NCBI GenBank assembly: GCA_033060915.1
Contig: CM065379.1
Coordinates: 37,939,318 to 38,003,317, forward strand
Reading direction: 5' to 3'
DNA length: 64,000 nucleotides
From: Euryodendron excelsum
Lineage: Eukaryota > Streptophyta > Magnoliopsida > Ericales > Pentaphylacaceae
Shown: piece by piece, positions 34,035-44,517 of the stretch
Layout of the letters: each line of letters opens with the position of its first letter
Position numbering within the stretch: position 1 is the stretch's first letter
Made by a program: the position numbers and the translations under genes
The notes under the pieces: model-generated
The model's database searches: none
Told to the model about the DNA's origin: nothing
Seen by the model: only the letters and a program-made list of their open reading frames with translations

Positions 34035-35195
34035 GTGGCGGCCCAATATTTTCTAGTTGGAAATGAACTCTTTAAGAGATCCCCCCTAGGACCCCTAAAG
34101 TGCATTGATGCAGCGGAGGTGGGAGAAATCATGAGGGAAGTCCATGAAGGAACCTGTGGGCCCCACATGAATGGCCATACTCTCTCCAAAAAGATCCTTA
34201 GAATGAGATACTATTAGACCACCATGGAAACAGATTGTGTTCGGTATGTCCTCCGGTGTCACAAATGTTAGATACACGGGGACATAATCAAAGCCTCACC
34301 CGTCGAGCTCCATCCAATGACAGCCCCATGGCCTTTTTCTATGTGTGGAATGGATATGATTGGCCCAATCTCTCTAAAAGCCTCAAACGGACACCGGTTC
34401 ATCTTGGTTGCCATCGATTATTTCACAAAGTGGGTCGAAGCCGCATCCTATACACATGCCACCAAGAAGGTAGTGAACAAATTTATCAAGAACCACATTA
34501 TCTGCCGGTATGGAATTCCAGAATCACTCATCACTGATAATGCTACCAACTTGAATAATGACTTGATGACCCAATTGTGTCAAAACTTCAAAATCACTCA
34601 CCAGAACTCAGTAGGCTACCGGTCACAAATGAACAGGGCAGTAGAAGCCGCCAACAAAAACATTAAGAGAATCCTCTGAAAAATGATCGACTATTACAAA
34701 GATTGGCACGAAAAGCTCCCTTTCGCACTCATGGCCTACCGAACCACAATGAGGGTCTCTACCGGTGCAACCCCATATGAGTTGGTTTACGGCAGTGAAG
34801 CTGTACTCCCTATCAAGATAGAAGTTCCTTCCATGGAAGTACTAATGGAGACTCAGTTAGAAAAGGCAGATTGGATCAAAGATCAATACGCTCAACTGTG
34901 CCTGCTGGATGAGAAACGGTTGGCCGTTGTTTACCACGCTCAGTGCTATAAAAGGAGGTTAGCTAAGGCATTTCATAAAAAAGTGAGATCCCAAAATTTT
35001 CATGTCGGGGATTTGGTACTGAAAAAGATCATCTCCAACCAAGAAGAAGCTTGGGAAAAATTCACCCCAAACTACAAGGGGCCTTTCATATTCAAGAAGG
35101 TCCTGACAAGAGGAGCACTTATGTTGGAAGAGATGGACAGGCAAGAGTTTCCCAACCCATTAAATTCAGACACAGTCAAACGTAACTTTGTATAA
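34035..35195 (+). pseudogene. pol: Integrase of the Ogre-like element
   Basis: Begins MAAQYFLVGNELFKRSPLG. The zinc-binding part has VHEGTCGPHMNG and CHKC near 34140-34270, with TAG replacing Trp at about 34216. The core has D (CGMDMIGPI), D (SLITDNATN) and E (NRAVEAANKN), at residues 13, 74 and 110 of the 34317 frame, so DDE is complete. A TGA at 34677-34679 follows NIKRIL; the next frame (34683-35195) holds YRTTMRVSTGATPYELVYG and the C-terminal GPFIFKKVL with the end VKRNFV. Catalytic residues are intact but the chain is interrupted at least three times. Confidence 0.92.
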
Positions 35196-36598
35196 ACTAG
35201 AAGCTCTTATTTTCTTTTAAGCAACAGGAAGGTTTACTGTAATGAAGAGAGGCCTGTGAACTTTTATGTATGCATTCCCTTCCTAAATCATTAAAATTCT
35301 TGCAAAAGGACTCGTGAAGATTAGACAAGTTAAATTGATGTGATGAGAGGCCATCAATTCATTTTTTCTATACACCATATCCCTTGCTATAACCCATTTT
35401 GAGCCAATTACATTTCTCCAACAAAACTGACTTGGTGATCACCACCCACAATAGGTGAAAGTAAATTTGGAAAGCAAAATGAGAAAAAACGGAACATGAG
35501 AAGAAAGAAAGCTTTCTCGTATGTTGAAAAAGAAGGAGATAATGAAGTACCTAATAAAAGAAAATAAAAAAAGGGGTGCCCCGTGAACTCAACAGGCTCT
35601 GCGAATAGCAGAGCAGGGGTAAAAAACCAAAGGAAACAAGGAACCCTATAAGAGTAAAAGTTTGTGAAGAAAAAAGAGAAGACGCAAAGTAGGATCGCTA
35701 AAGAGTGATCACCGATTTGCAATAAACCCAAACAAAGTACAACACCTTGGACCTTCCATACCTTTTCTTTTAAGACCCCATAACCTAACCTTATTACAAC
35801 CAAGCTTAAAAAGTCCTCTCTGATCAATAAAAACCGCCTAATCTAAACTGAGTTCGTCGCAAGAAAGATGATGATTTTTGAATGGGAACGAATATCTGAA
35901 ATATCTAAATTTGCACCCCGGACAGGCAGGTCCTCCCTCAGTTGCAAAAGAGTACCCTGTTGTGCAAAAAAAAAAAAAAAAAAAGCATGACCTCAAGGGC
36001 ACAGAGAAAACTCGAAAGAGCGCTGCGAGTAAAAAGATGGAGGCATGGCAAGATACAAACCTGTCGGTTCGGCGAAAACCTGTAAGGGCGTCGAGACGCA
36101 AAAATGACAGAGCTAGGATCAGTGAAAACCTACAGAGGCGCCGATGGAAAAAAAAGGCAAAAAAAAGAAAGAAAAAGAGACCTCACACCCTTCTCAGGCT
36201 TATCTCAACCATCAAGCGGATCGTCCCCAGGTCATGGTAGGAAAAGATAGGGAGGAGTTGTGATTGTCAAAAAGGCATTCTCTCGAAATCAATGGGCCAA
36301 GAAGAGGGAGCAATACGGGTTCCTGTCAAGGACGTCCTAAGGAGAATCCCATTTCAGGGAAGCATTCCCTACCTTACAATATATATAATCCTTGCTATAA
36401 TACGTGTTAAACTAACAAACTGATGCAGGAGTAGGCAAATAATGACATGTCCCGAGAGAAAGACAGAATCCATTATAACAGAGTCATGTTAATCAAGCTA
36501 ATATGAGCATGTCTATAGATGCAGGGAATCCTGGAAGAAAGCCAAACATCCTGAATCACAATACAAAAGAAAATGAAAGACAAAAGGGAAGAATCGCA
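35196..36598 (+). other. Noncoding 3' region after pol
   Basis: About 1.4 kb without a convincing gene. It is A- and purine-rich, with an A run at about 35970-35988 and GCGNNGAGACG-like short repeats near 36000-36180. Frames here (35878-36240 and opposite) are lysine- or phenylalanine-rich by composition. The right end should hold the 3' UTR of the antisense gene that finishes at 36599. Confidence 0.5.
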
Positions 36599-36838
36599 TC
36601 AAGAACGAGGAATCACGATGTAACGGTCCACGTCCCCATCCGATGAGTCCTCATCTAAACCCCTAGTGGCAAGACTCACAGGACCAAAGCCAGCAAATGA
36701 AGGGCCAGCCTCGTTAAGCAGCGGCGTCACCAATCCCGCTCCAGAAGGGCCGGCACTGGTAGAGGGCTTGAAAGGTGAAGTCGACAACTGGCTCAACCCA
36801 TGACACTGGCATCAATCAATGAGATGATCCCTCTCTTG
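36599..36838 (-). pseudogene. Antisense gene, 3' part
   Basis: Continuation of the gene that starts at 43121. Next to the inserted LTR the frame reads ERDHLID then TGA; in another frame a Ser/Pro/Gly-rich tail follows (STSAGPSGAGLV) ending in DVDRYIVIPRS at 36599. Whether a shift or a lost splice joins the two frames is unclear. The last residues are acidic, as in the tails of related ORFs. Confidence 0.55.
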
Positions 36839-37299
36839 TGTCGCGTCTAGATTTTTTGCACTCAAGGAATACACACACAAGTGGAAAATATACTGTAGTC
36901 TCTCATTAGAACTCATCCTCCTAGAAGAATAAGTGCGACTAGGTTTGAATTGAAAATTGATTTGAATAAAAGGCTTTTGGAAAACAATTCGGAGTCGCCA
37001 CCTAACTTGATTAAGGTGAGTTAGGTCACCTAAAACTAAGCACAATCTGAAGATTACACTTAGGGTTTTTGAAAATACTTCCTCAAGAGAGGGTTTTTAA
37101 GAAAATAGGTTGTTTGGCAACCTTTGAAAAACATTTAAGCCCTTTTTGAAAATAACTCCATTTTGGTCCTACGAAAACAATGATCTAGGTTCGGAGATTG
37201 GTTACGTGTAGGGAAGACGCACTAAGCCATCACCCTATCCTGCCCTTACGGTACCAACATGTCTATTCACCCTATATTCACCTATGAGAGTCTTCAACT

Positions 37300-39110
37300 A
37301 ACAAATATCCAAAACTATCCACTTTTGAAAAAGAATATTTAAAAAGAAATTTAACATGATGCATGATATGCAAGTGTAAGAAAAAGAGAGTTTGAAAATA
37401 GATTTGGAAATAGATTTGAAAAGAACTTGATTTGATTTGAAAAGAGATTTGAAGAGATAGATTTGATTTTGAAAGAAAGGTTTTGGAGATTGGAAATAGA
37501 AATTTGGAATTGGAAGTTTGAAATAGATCATGGAATTTGATATTTGAAAAAGGTTGTGACCGTACCCATAAGGGTTGCCTACATATCCTTTTGGAGGAAT
37601 CAGGTCAGTCGTATTTGGAACAAGAGTCCGATAAAAAATAGAAGGTTTGATTTGAAAAAGAGATTTTGATTTGAAGAAGGGTTTGATTTGAACTTAGGAT
37701 AAAATATTGGAAATTGGGATTTGGAATTGAAAGGATTGGACTTTGATTTGGAAAGATAGAACTTGGAAGAAAGATTTGGACTCGTTTTGGAAAGATCGAG
37801 ATTTAGGAAATTTAGACTTAAGAAAGATGAGACTGAGGAATGACTTGAGATTAACAAAGATTTGACTCGAATATTGGACTTGGAAGATTAGGAAAAGATT
37901 AGATTTAGGAAAGGTTCGAACTAGGTAAGTTTCAAAATAAGAAAATGTCATTTTAGGAAAGTTCCATTTTAGGAAAGTTTCGATTTAGGAAAGTTTTGAA
38001 ATTAGGAATGTTTCGATTTGGAAATATTTTAAAATAGGAAAGTTTTGAAAGTTGGAAAGATTCGAAAGTTGGAAAGTTTAGAATTTAAGAAAGATTTGAA
38101 GTTTAGGAATGTTTAAAATTTAGAAAATGCTTGAAAGTTTGAGTTTTAGAAAACACTTGAAGTTAGGAAAAGTTTAAGTTTAAGAAAAGATTTAGATTTG
38201 GAAAGTTGAAATTTGGAAAGGTATGGAATTAGGAAAGGGTTGATTTAGGAAAGATTTGGAAGGTTAAAGTTTAAGGAAAGATTTAAAAGTTTAGGTTTAG
38301 AAAACTTATGGTTTAGGAAAGTATGAGATTTGGAAAGATTTGAATTTAGGAAAGATTTGGGTTTGGAAGGATTGAGATTCCTATTTCCTAAAACAAAGGA
38401 TTGGATTTTGTTTCTAAAAAGAGATGGCTTGATTTTGTTTACAAAAACAAAGGATTGTATCTAGTTTCCTAAATAGGGATATTAGATTTGGTTTCCTAAA
38501 GGGAAGATAGGATTTGGAAGAGAAAGTTTTCGAAATCCTAGATTTGGAAGACTAAAGTTTTGAAGTAGAAAATAGGTTTTGGAAACTTATGATTTTGATG
38601 TAAAAGGGGAGATTTTGAAAACCTAAGTTTTAAGGTAAAATTGAAAATCATGTTTTTGGGAAGGAAAATTAGGGTTTCCTAATTGTTGGTTCTAGGGTTT
38701 GACTTGGGCACCAAAAAAAAGAGATTTTTGGAAAAGTAAGTTTTTGGAACGAAAAGGTTTTTTTGGAAAGAGATCTTAAAAAGGAGCTCTTAGAAAGTGA
38801 ACTTGAGAGGAGTTTTAGAAAGAAGATTTTAGAAGAAACTTTTAAGAAAGAGTTTTTAGGAAAGAGATTTATGGAGCGTTTTTAGAAAGTGAATTTTGAG
38901 GAGAGTGTCTTGGAAATGAATTTAAAAAGAAATTTTGAAAAATAGATTTTTGGAAGGAATGTATTAGAAAACAATTTTAGAAAAGAATTTTGGAGAGAGT
39001 TTTTAGAAAGCATGTTGAAAAAGGGATTTTTTTAGAAGGAAATATTTGAAAAGAGAGTTTTTAGAAAGTTTATAAAAATATCTCACTTTTCTGAAGCGAT
39101 TCTAACCATA
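37300..39110. repeat. Purine-rich degenerate short repeats in solo LTR
   Basis: Long stretch of 12-20 bp degenerate units like TTTAGGAAAGTTTGA (densest 37930-38370) followed by TTTTTAGAAAG(A/T) units. The same kind of tract occurs at 51960-52270 and 60530-60890, and inversely at 49500-49900. Confidence 0.75.
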
Positions 39111-39960
39111 AGAAGGCTAGAACCACTTTAGGATAGTGATTTTGAAAGCAACAATGATTTGAAAATATGGACCATATTGGTCACTTTAAATGTAACACTT
39201 TCCTAAAGCAACTCTAGCTATGGAAAGGCTAGAATCACCTTAAGATTGTGATTTGGAAAAGAAGTTTTGAAAAAACAATTTTAACACAAGTTTTGAAAAC
39301 GACTTTGATGCAAGTTTTGAAAACGAGTTTGAAACCAGATTTTGGAGGAATGCAAGATCATGATATGCACAATGCAAATTGGGGTCGTGAATATACAAGG
39401 TTAAGGCTTCACCACATAATCAAGGGGGCTGAACCCACGTGGCCTTCGATTAGATTAAAAGAAAGCCCTCGACACGGTGACCTCCAATAGCCTAATCCTA
39501 CACATGGACCAGGAAGTCCCTTGTTTGAAGCATGCAAGAAAGAGGGGGAAGAAGATGGGGGATTAAAATAGAAGAAAACCCAAGCGGGTTCGGAGGGAGA
39601 AGAGAGAGGGCGAAGATGCGTAAACTTAAACAGAGATCCTACCTTGTATCTTCTTTATTTTGCTTTACTTTGTGCGCTTTGTTTTTCTTGCTTTGCTTCT
39701 GTCTTCACTTTAGTCTTGGTCTTGATCTTCGAGAACTTTAGTTTTCAGCACTTCAAGTCTTCAATGGAGCCTTTGGAAGCTAGTGTATAAGTATATGAGA
39801 GTACATGTGAGTGTATAGGAGGCTAGGGTTTGTGTATGGAGGCTAGGGTTTGGAAAACCTAAAGAAGACTAGGGTTTTGGAAGGCTACGAGTTCTGTATA
39901 TCACAGAATAGGGTTTTTGGACTGAGTTTGCGGATCCCTTTCACGCTGGAGGAGGCTTTG

Positions 39961-40035
39961 TATTTATAGACAAAAGAACAACCTGGCGCCTGTTGTAGTG
40001 GCGCCAAGTCAAAAATCCTTCTAGCGCCACTTAGG
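39961..40035 (-). promoter_or_regulatory. LTR promoter with GCGCCAC repeats
   Basis: TATAAATA on the minus strand at 39968-39961. Upstream of it (39985-40030 on the plus strand) are CTGGCGCC, GTGGCGCCA and TAGCGCCACTTA, partly facing each other. Confidence 0.65.
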
Positions 40036-41455
40036 AAAGTTTTTAGGTCGGCAAACAACATATCTTCAGAAGATTTGGGCACCTGTACTAGTGACTACCA
40101 TGCAATTTTTAGCCTAGTTTCATTGAGAGTGACTCCGGAAAGTCCAGAAATGATTTGAAAAGGCTGGGAATGACCCGAAAGGCCGAAAAGGGACAGGAAC
40201 ACTTAGAACAGTATCTTGGAAGTAGTAGACTTGAAAAATGATGATAAGATGTGTTAGAAGGGTTAACCGAGCCATTAGGGGTAAAACGGTCAACCAGGCC
40301 AGAAAGCTGTCAGGATAGACTCAGAATGTCCCAGAAAAAGACTCAAGATTTGGAAACATTATTTAGAAAGTCACTGAAGGTTACCGCTTTGATATCTAGA
40401 GCCGGAGTGGTCGGAAAAGGTGATCGGCCTGCCAGGGGTAAAACAGTCATTTTGCATCGGGTTTACTGGAATTGACTCGGAATGATTCGAAAAGATAATG
40501 GAAGGTCGAGAATATTATAAGAAGCATTCTTGGGAGGTTACCGGTTTGATACCCAGAGCCGATGTGGTTCTTGGGGCGTTCGAATGTCTAGGGGCGAAAT
40601 AGTCATCTTGACTAAAAAGTCTCGGAATTGGCTCAAAACTGGCTAGAAGGCACCTAATCATGCCAAATTTCCTTTTAGACAATCTTGGAAAGGTGGACTT
40701 ACCGTTCTGAGAACTTAGGTACTTTCTCAAGAAACGTGCCAAAAATGGCCCTAGGGGTAGTTTGGTCATTTTTCACTGAAGTGAGCTAGCAAGCACTGGT
40801 GTTGACCTGGGTTTGTTGGCAATTCCCTATATCGACCTGTTTACGAGTATTTTCGCTACTTTGATGGTTGCGATGTTTACGAGTATTTATGCTACTCTGA
40901 TGGTTCGCGATCATTCCCGAGACTACCTGATCTTGGGAAGCAGTTAGATGGACTTAGCGCCTGAGAAATCAACTTTCTTGAAAGGTGTGCCAAAACGGAT
41001 ATTTCTGCATTAGCGGGCTAGCAGGCGCCAAAGGTGAACCGTTCTACCATCTTGGGGACTTAGGGTCTCGTCCCAGTCGACGGGTTTAAAGGGACTTATC
41101 ATTCCGAAGAGTTCACTCGAAAACGTGTCGGATTGGAGGGTCTTTCCACCTTCAAAAATCAACTTTCTTGAAAGGTGTGCTGGATTTAATTGGAATTAGA
41201 ATTGGAATTGGAATTGGAATTAGAAAGGGGACTTACCATCTTCAAAAAGACGTGCTTATTGGAATTGGACCGAATAATGTCCCCAAGGGCATTCTGGTCA
41301 TTTTGTCTCTATTTGGGCCCAAAGAGCCCGCAAAGTGATTGATTGACGGGATTAGACTTGGAAAATTGATTTAGATTGGAATACGTCCATATTGACTTGA
41401 ATACAAGTCTAGATGGACTGGAGACTACAGAACGGGCAAAAATGGGGTGCTTACA

Positions 41456-43121
41456 TCCTGCGAAACGGTGTGAACCATGTCCCTTAATAGAACTACGAAA
41501 GCATCCCGTGGGTCAGCCTCCGCTGAAGAACAGGCATCTCGGGAACCTCGAGGGCACCTAAGTTCCCAAGAAACATCGACCAAGGGGTAGTCTCCCGCCC
41601 TGGAAGCTGCCTCAAGCTGCCTCTCGAGGTCACCACTCGTCCCTCGCTAGCCTCTAGCTGAGTCTCTAGCTCACTCACTCGAGCACTGTAAAGTCTCCGA
41701 TGTCACCTCGCCTTGATGGTAGTAATGGCCAAGAGATCAGCGTACCCTACCTGAGGCAAGGGTGACTTTGGAAGAGGATCCTTGACTGCAGTGTCCCCCA
41801 AAACATACACCTAAAACCATATGCCGTAATCAATAGTGGCCGTCAGGACAAAAGAAAACGAACCACCTAAATTGTCATGTGCCACCAAAGTCTGCCACAA
41901 CCCTGTCAACTCAGTCACTACACCTCTCGATACCTCATCGCCAAAGTAAGTCTAATACCCTGTTGCCATGGCCGTGTACGGGATGTCCTGTGTCCGACCC
42001 AGCTGGCGGAGAACTCGAATGCCAAAGAAGGGCATAATACCCCTCAAGCCAACCAAAGGGATGAAAACTAGACTAGGAGTCTGCACCTGCAACCAATCAA
42101 CGTTACATAAACCCACATACCACTGAACCAAATTGGATCTCCTCGTCTGGAGGAATGTCATCCATGTCGCATATGAATCGGGGCAGTCCACACCGTCAAT
42201 GATCTCCTGCTGAAACCTCACCAAGGTACAGATAGGATCAACCTCCGGATACCATATGTAACAGGTAATGCGGTGAATGAACAGATGCTCAAGAGCCCAA
42301 AACTAAAAAAGGGGCCAAGACCCCCTAAAGGAAGTATCCTCCCCATTCTGAAACTGAGAGAAACTCACATATGTCTCACCCACAGTTAACGGAGCATAAG
42401 AATACCCCTGTCAGATCACCAGCAACAAGGAATAGAGTCTGCCATCCACTCGACCATCTCCTCAAGGAAACACTAGAAGACTCAATAAGATCAGGGCAAA
42501 TGCGTACATCCAGGCGATATGCCGTTCTGTAGAGGTGAGCCAAACGCTAGGATGAGTGGTCTGACCGGTGCAAAACTCAAAATGATCCAGTAAAAATCCC
42601 ACCTCCACGACCAGAAAAGCAGGATGGGAGTCTGAATCCAGAATTTGGCGCCTGAGTCCCAACTGACCAAAAATGACAGACATGAAGCCCCGAGGAAAGT
42701 CTAGGCCCACAATACCCTTTTAACTACTCCTCAAACCCAGCAAGCGCCCATACTCAAAAGGGGTCGGCGTCATCTCAAAATCGCTGAAGTGAAATAAGCA
42801 AAGCTTAGGACACCACAGGGTAGTGGAGGCCTCAACCAAGCCTGGTACCAGCCGCACGGAAAGAAGTGATTCTATATACCCGAAAGCCCTGCAAAAAATC
42901 CGCCGCTCCTCCTTAATGTAACTGTCATACCAAGTGTGAAGTTGAGGCATAACTGTGGCATCCTCCTCAGCTACCAAACTCAAAGGAGCAAAGGACTATC
43001 CCTACACAGCGCTACTGCCTTTAACTGAGCTACCCCGACTGCTGCCACCCTCCTTAAGCTTTATCTGTGGCGCCTTCTCATGGCGCCTCCTGTCAGGACC
43101 ATCACCACCAGCCTCCAACAT
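41456..43121 (-). pseudogene. Antisense gene, 5' part, DUF7745-like
   Basis: Starts at the ATG 43121-43119 (MLEAGGDGPDRRRHEKAP), directly after a splice-acceptor-like TTCTTTCAG. Two TAGs follow near 42990. The body contains WYDSYIKEERRIFCRAFGYI, LWCPKLCLFHFSDFEMTPTP and FEYGRLLG (42720-42983), AWMYAFALILLSLLVFP (about 42470) and FIPLVGLRGIMPFFGIRVLR (about 42040). This succession resembles the plant DUF7745 domain found in proteins encoded by Ogre-type elements; the name is from memory. A Glu/Arg-rich coiled coil (41500-41700) leads to the solo-LTR insertion. The frame is broken by several stops and shifts. It runs against the neighbouring pol. Confidence 0.65.
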
Positions 43122-43440
43122 CCTGAAAGAATGACAACGTGCAAAAATTGATCAGTCATTGAATATGCACAAACAACAAAAAGATAGATATGTGATCACG
43201 GCAGAGAAAAAAAAAAAACAACAACAAGAAAAAAAAAGAAAAAAAGGAAAAAAAAAAAAAATAAAAAAACAAAGAAAACAAAAAAGAAAAGAAAATAAGA
43301 AAATAAAGAGAAAATAAAGAAAATAAAAAAAATAAAAAAAAATAAACAAAGAAAGAAAATAAAAGAAAAGAAGGAAGGAAAAGAAGGGGCTAAGATTCCG
43401 TCTATCCTTGTCTCAAAGTTTTCAGTGTATGTTCCTAAAT
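43122..43440. repeat. A-rich low-complexity tract
   Basis: About 43200-43385 is GAAAA/AAATAA simple sequence on the plus strand, hence a pyrimidine tract on the minus strand upstream of the antisense gene's presumed splice acceptor at 43122-43130. Confidence 0.85.
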
Positions 43441-44517
43441 TTCAACTGGTTTCCCGGGCTTTCTCCTCAAAAGACCCTGCTTCTAAATATTTTCTAACGG
43501 TTTTCAAACTTTTTTCTTAAAAACTTTGGTTTCAAAATGTCAAATCGGTTTTTCGGGCTTTCCCTTCAAAAGCCTCATTTCAAAGTTTTCGGCGATTTTC
43601 CAAGCTTTCCCCTAAAAAAAAAAAAAAAAATTTGACTTCGAAACTTCAAATGGTTTCTTGGGCTTTCCCCTTCAAAAGCCCTAGTTCAAAGATTTTCTAC
43701 CGATTTCTCGGGCTTTCTCCTCAAAAACCCTATTTCTCAAGGTTTTCTAACGGTTTTTCGAGCCATTTTCCTCAAAAAGTCCCACTCCAAAATTTCAAAT
43801 CAGTTTCTCAGGCTTTCCCCTCAAAAGCCATGTTCCTAAATTTCGAGCCGGTTTCCTAGGGCTTTCCCCTTAAAAGCCCTGTGACTAAATGTTTTCTAAC
43901 GATCTTTTAAGTTTTTTCCTCAAAAAGTTTGATTTCAAAATTCTAAACCGGTTTTTCGGACTTTCCCCTTAAAAGCCTTGTTTCTAGTTTTCAAAACGGT
44001 TTCTCGAGCTTTCCTCCTTCAAAAGCCCTAATTCAAAGTTTGTTTGCCAGTTTTGGAGCTTTCTCCGCAAAAAATCTCATTTCAAGATTCCTAACGGTTT
44101 CTCGGGCTTTCTCCTTCAGAAGCCCCATTTCTAAACACTTTCCATGGGTTTCTCGGGCTTTCCCCTCAAAAGCCCTGTTCCTAAAATTCAAGACCGGTTT
44201 CCCGAGCCTTTCTCCTCAAAAGCCCAGTTTCAAAATGTTTTCTAAACGGTTTTTTGGACCTGTTTCTTTAAAAAAGTACTACTTCAAAATTTCAAATCGG
44301 TTTTTTGGGCTTCCCCCTCAAAAGCCCTGTTTCTAAATTTCAAACCGGTTTCTCAGGCTTTCTCCTCAAAAGTCGAGTTTTGAAATGTTTTCTACCAGTT
44401 TCTCTAGCCTTTCTCCTTAAAAAAGTCTCACTTCAAAATTTCAAATCGGCTTCTCTAGGCTTTCCCCTCAAAAGCCCTATTTCAAAATTTTCGAACAGTT
44501 TTCCAAAATTGTTAGAG
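43441..44517. repeat. Tandem repeat of about 55-60 bp
   Basis: Roughly twenty diverged copies of a unit with CGGTTTCTCGGGCTTTCCCCT followed by CAAAAGCCCT and a TTTCAAAATTTCAAA spacer. Phe/Ser/Lys-rich frames of 75-98 residues on the plus strand come from the repeat. It lies upstream of the antisense gene, where a 5' UTR intron is suspected. Not shared with the flanking LTRs. Confidence 0.88.

Larger units (their letters stand above)
36839..41455 (-). mobile_element. Solo LTR inserted in the antisense gene
   Basis: 4,617 bp, minus orientation: the coding-strand start TGTAAGCACCCCATTTTTG is at 41455 and the end GCGACA at 36839. Flanks are TCTTG (36834-36838) and TCCTG (41456-41460), a 5-bp duplication with one change. 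No PBS or internal sequence adjoins it. Without it and one duplication copy, the antisense ORF reads in frame across the join. This is what LTR-LTR recombination leaves behind. Confidence 0.88.
22946..44517 (+). mobile_element. Ogre-like Tat element, plus strand, incomplete
   Basis: Order: 5' LTR (22946-27908), tRNA-Arg-type PBS, long leader, damaged gag, protease, G-patch-like segment, RT, RNase H, second RNase H, integrase (to 35195), noncoding 3' region, an antisense gene (43121 down to 36599) interrupted by a solo LTR, and tandem repeats. Very long LTRs, this PBS type, the protease motif set and a probable PR-RT intron match the Ogre group. The 3' LTR is not cleanly present; 47287-50739 is the best candidate piece. 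The right limit given is where coherent internal sequence ends. That the antisense gene belongs to this element is an inference from position. Confidence 0.7.

Noticed and set aside
35878..36240. 120-residue lysine-rich frame
   Set aside because: A-rich noncoding region after integrase; no similarity or domain, and the run of lysines is a poly-A artefact.
36839..41455. 3' LTR of the plus-strand Ogre-like element
   Set aside because: It is in the opposite orientation and has its own 5-bp duplication inside the antisense gene, so it is an independent solo LTR.
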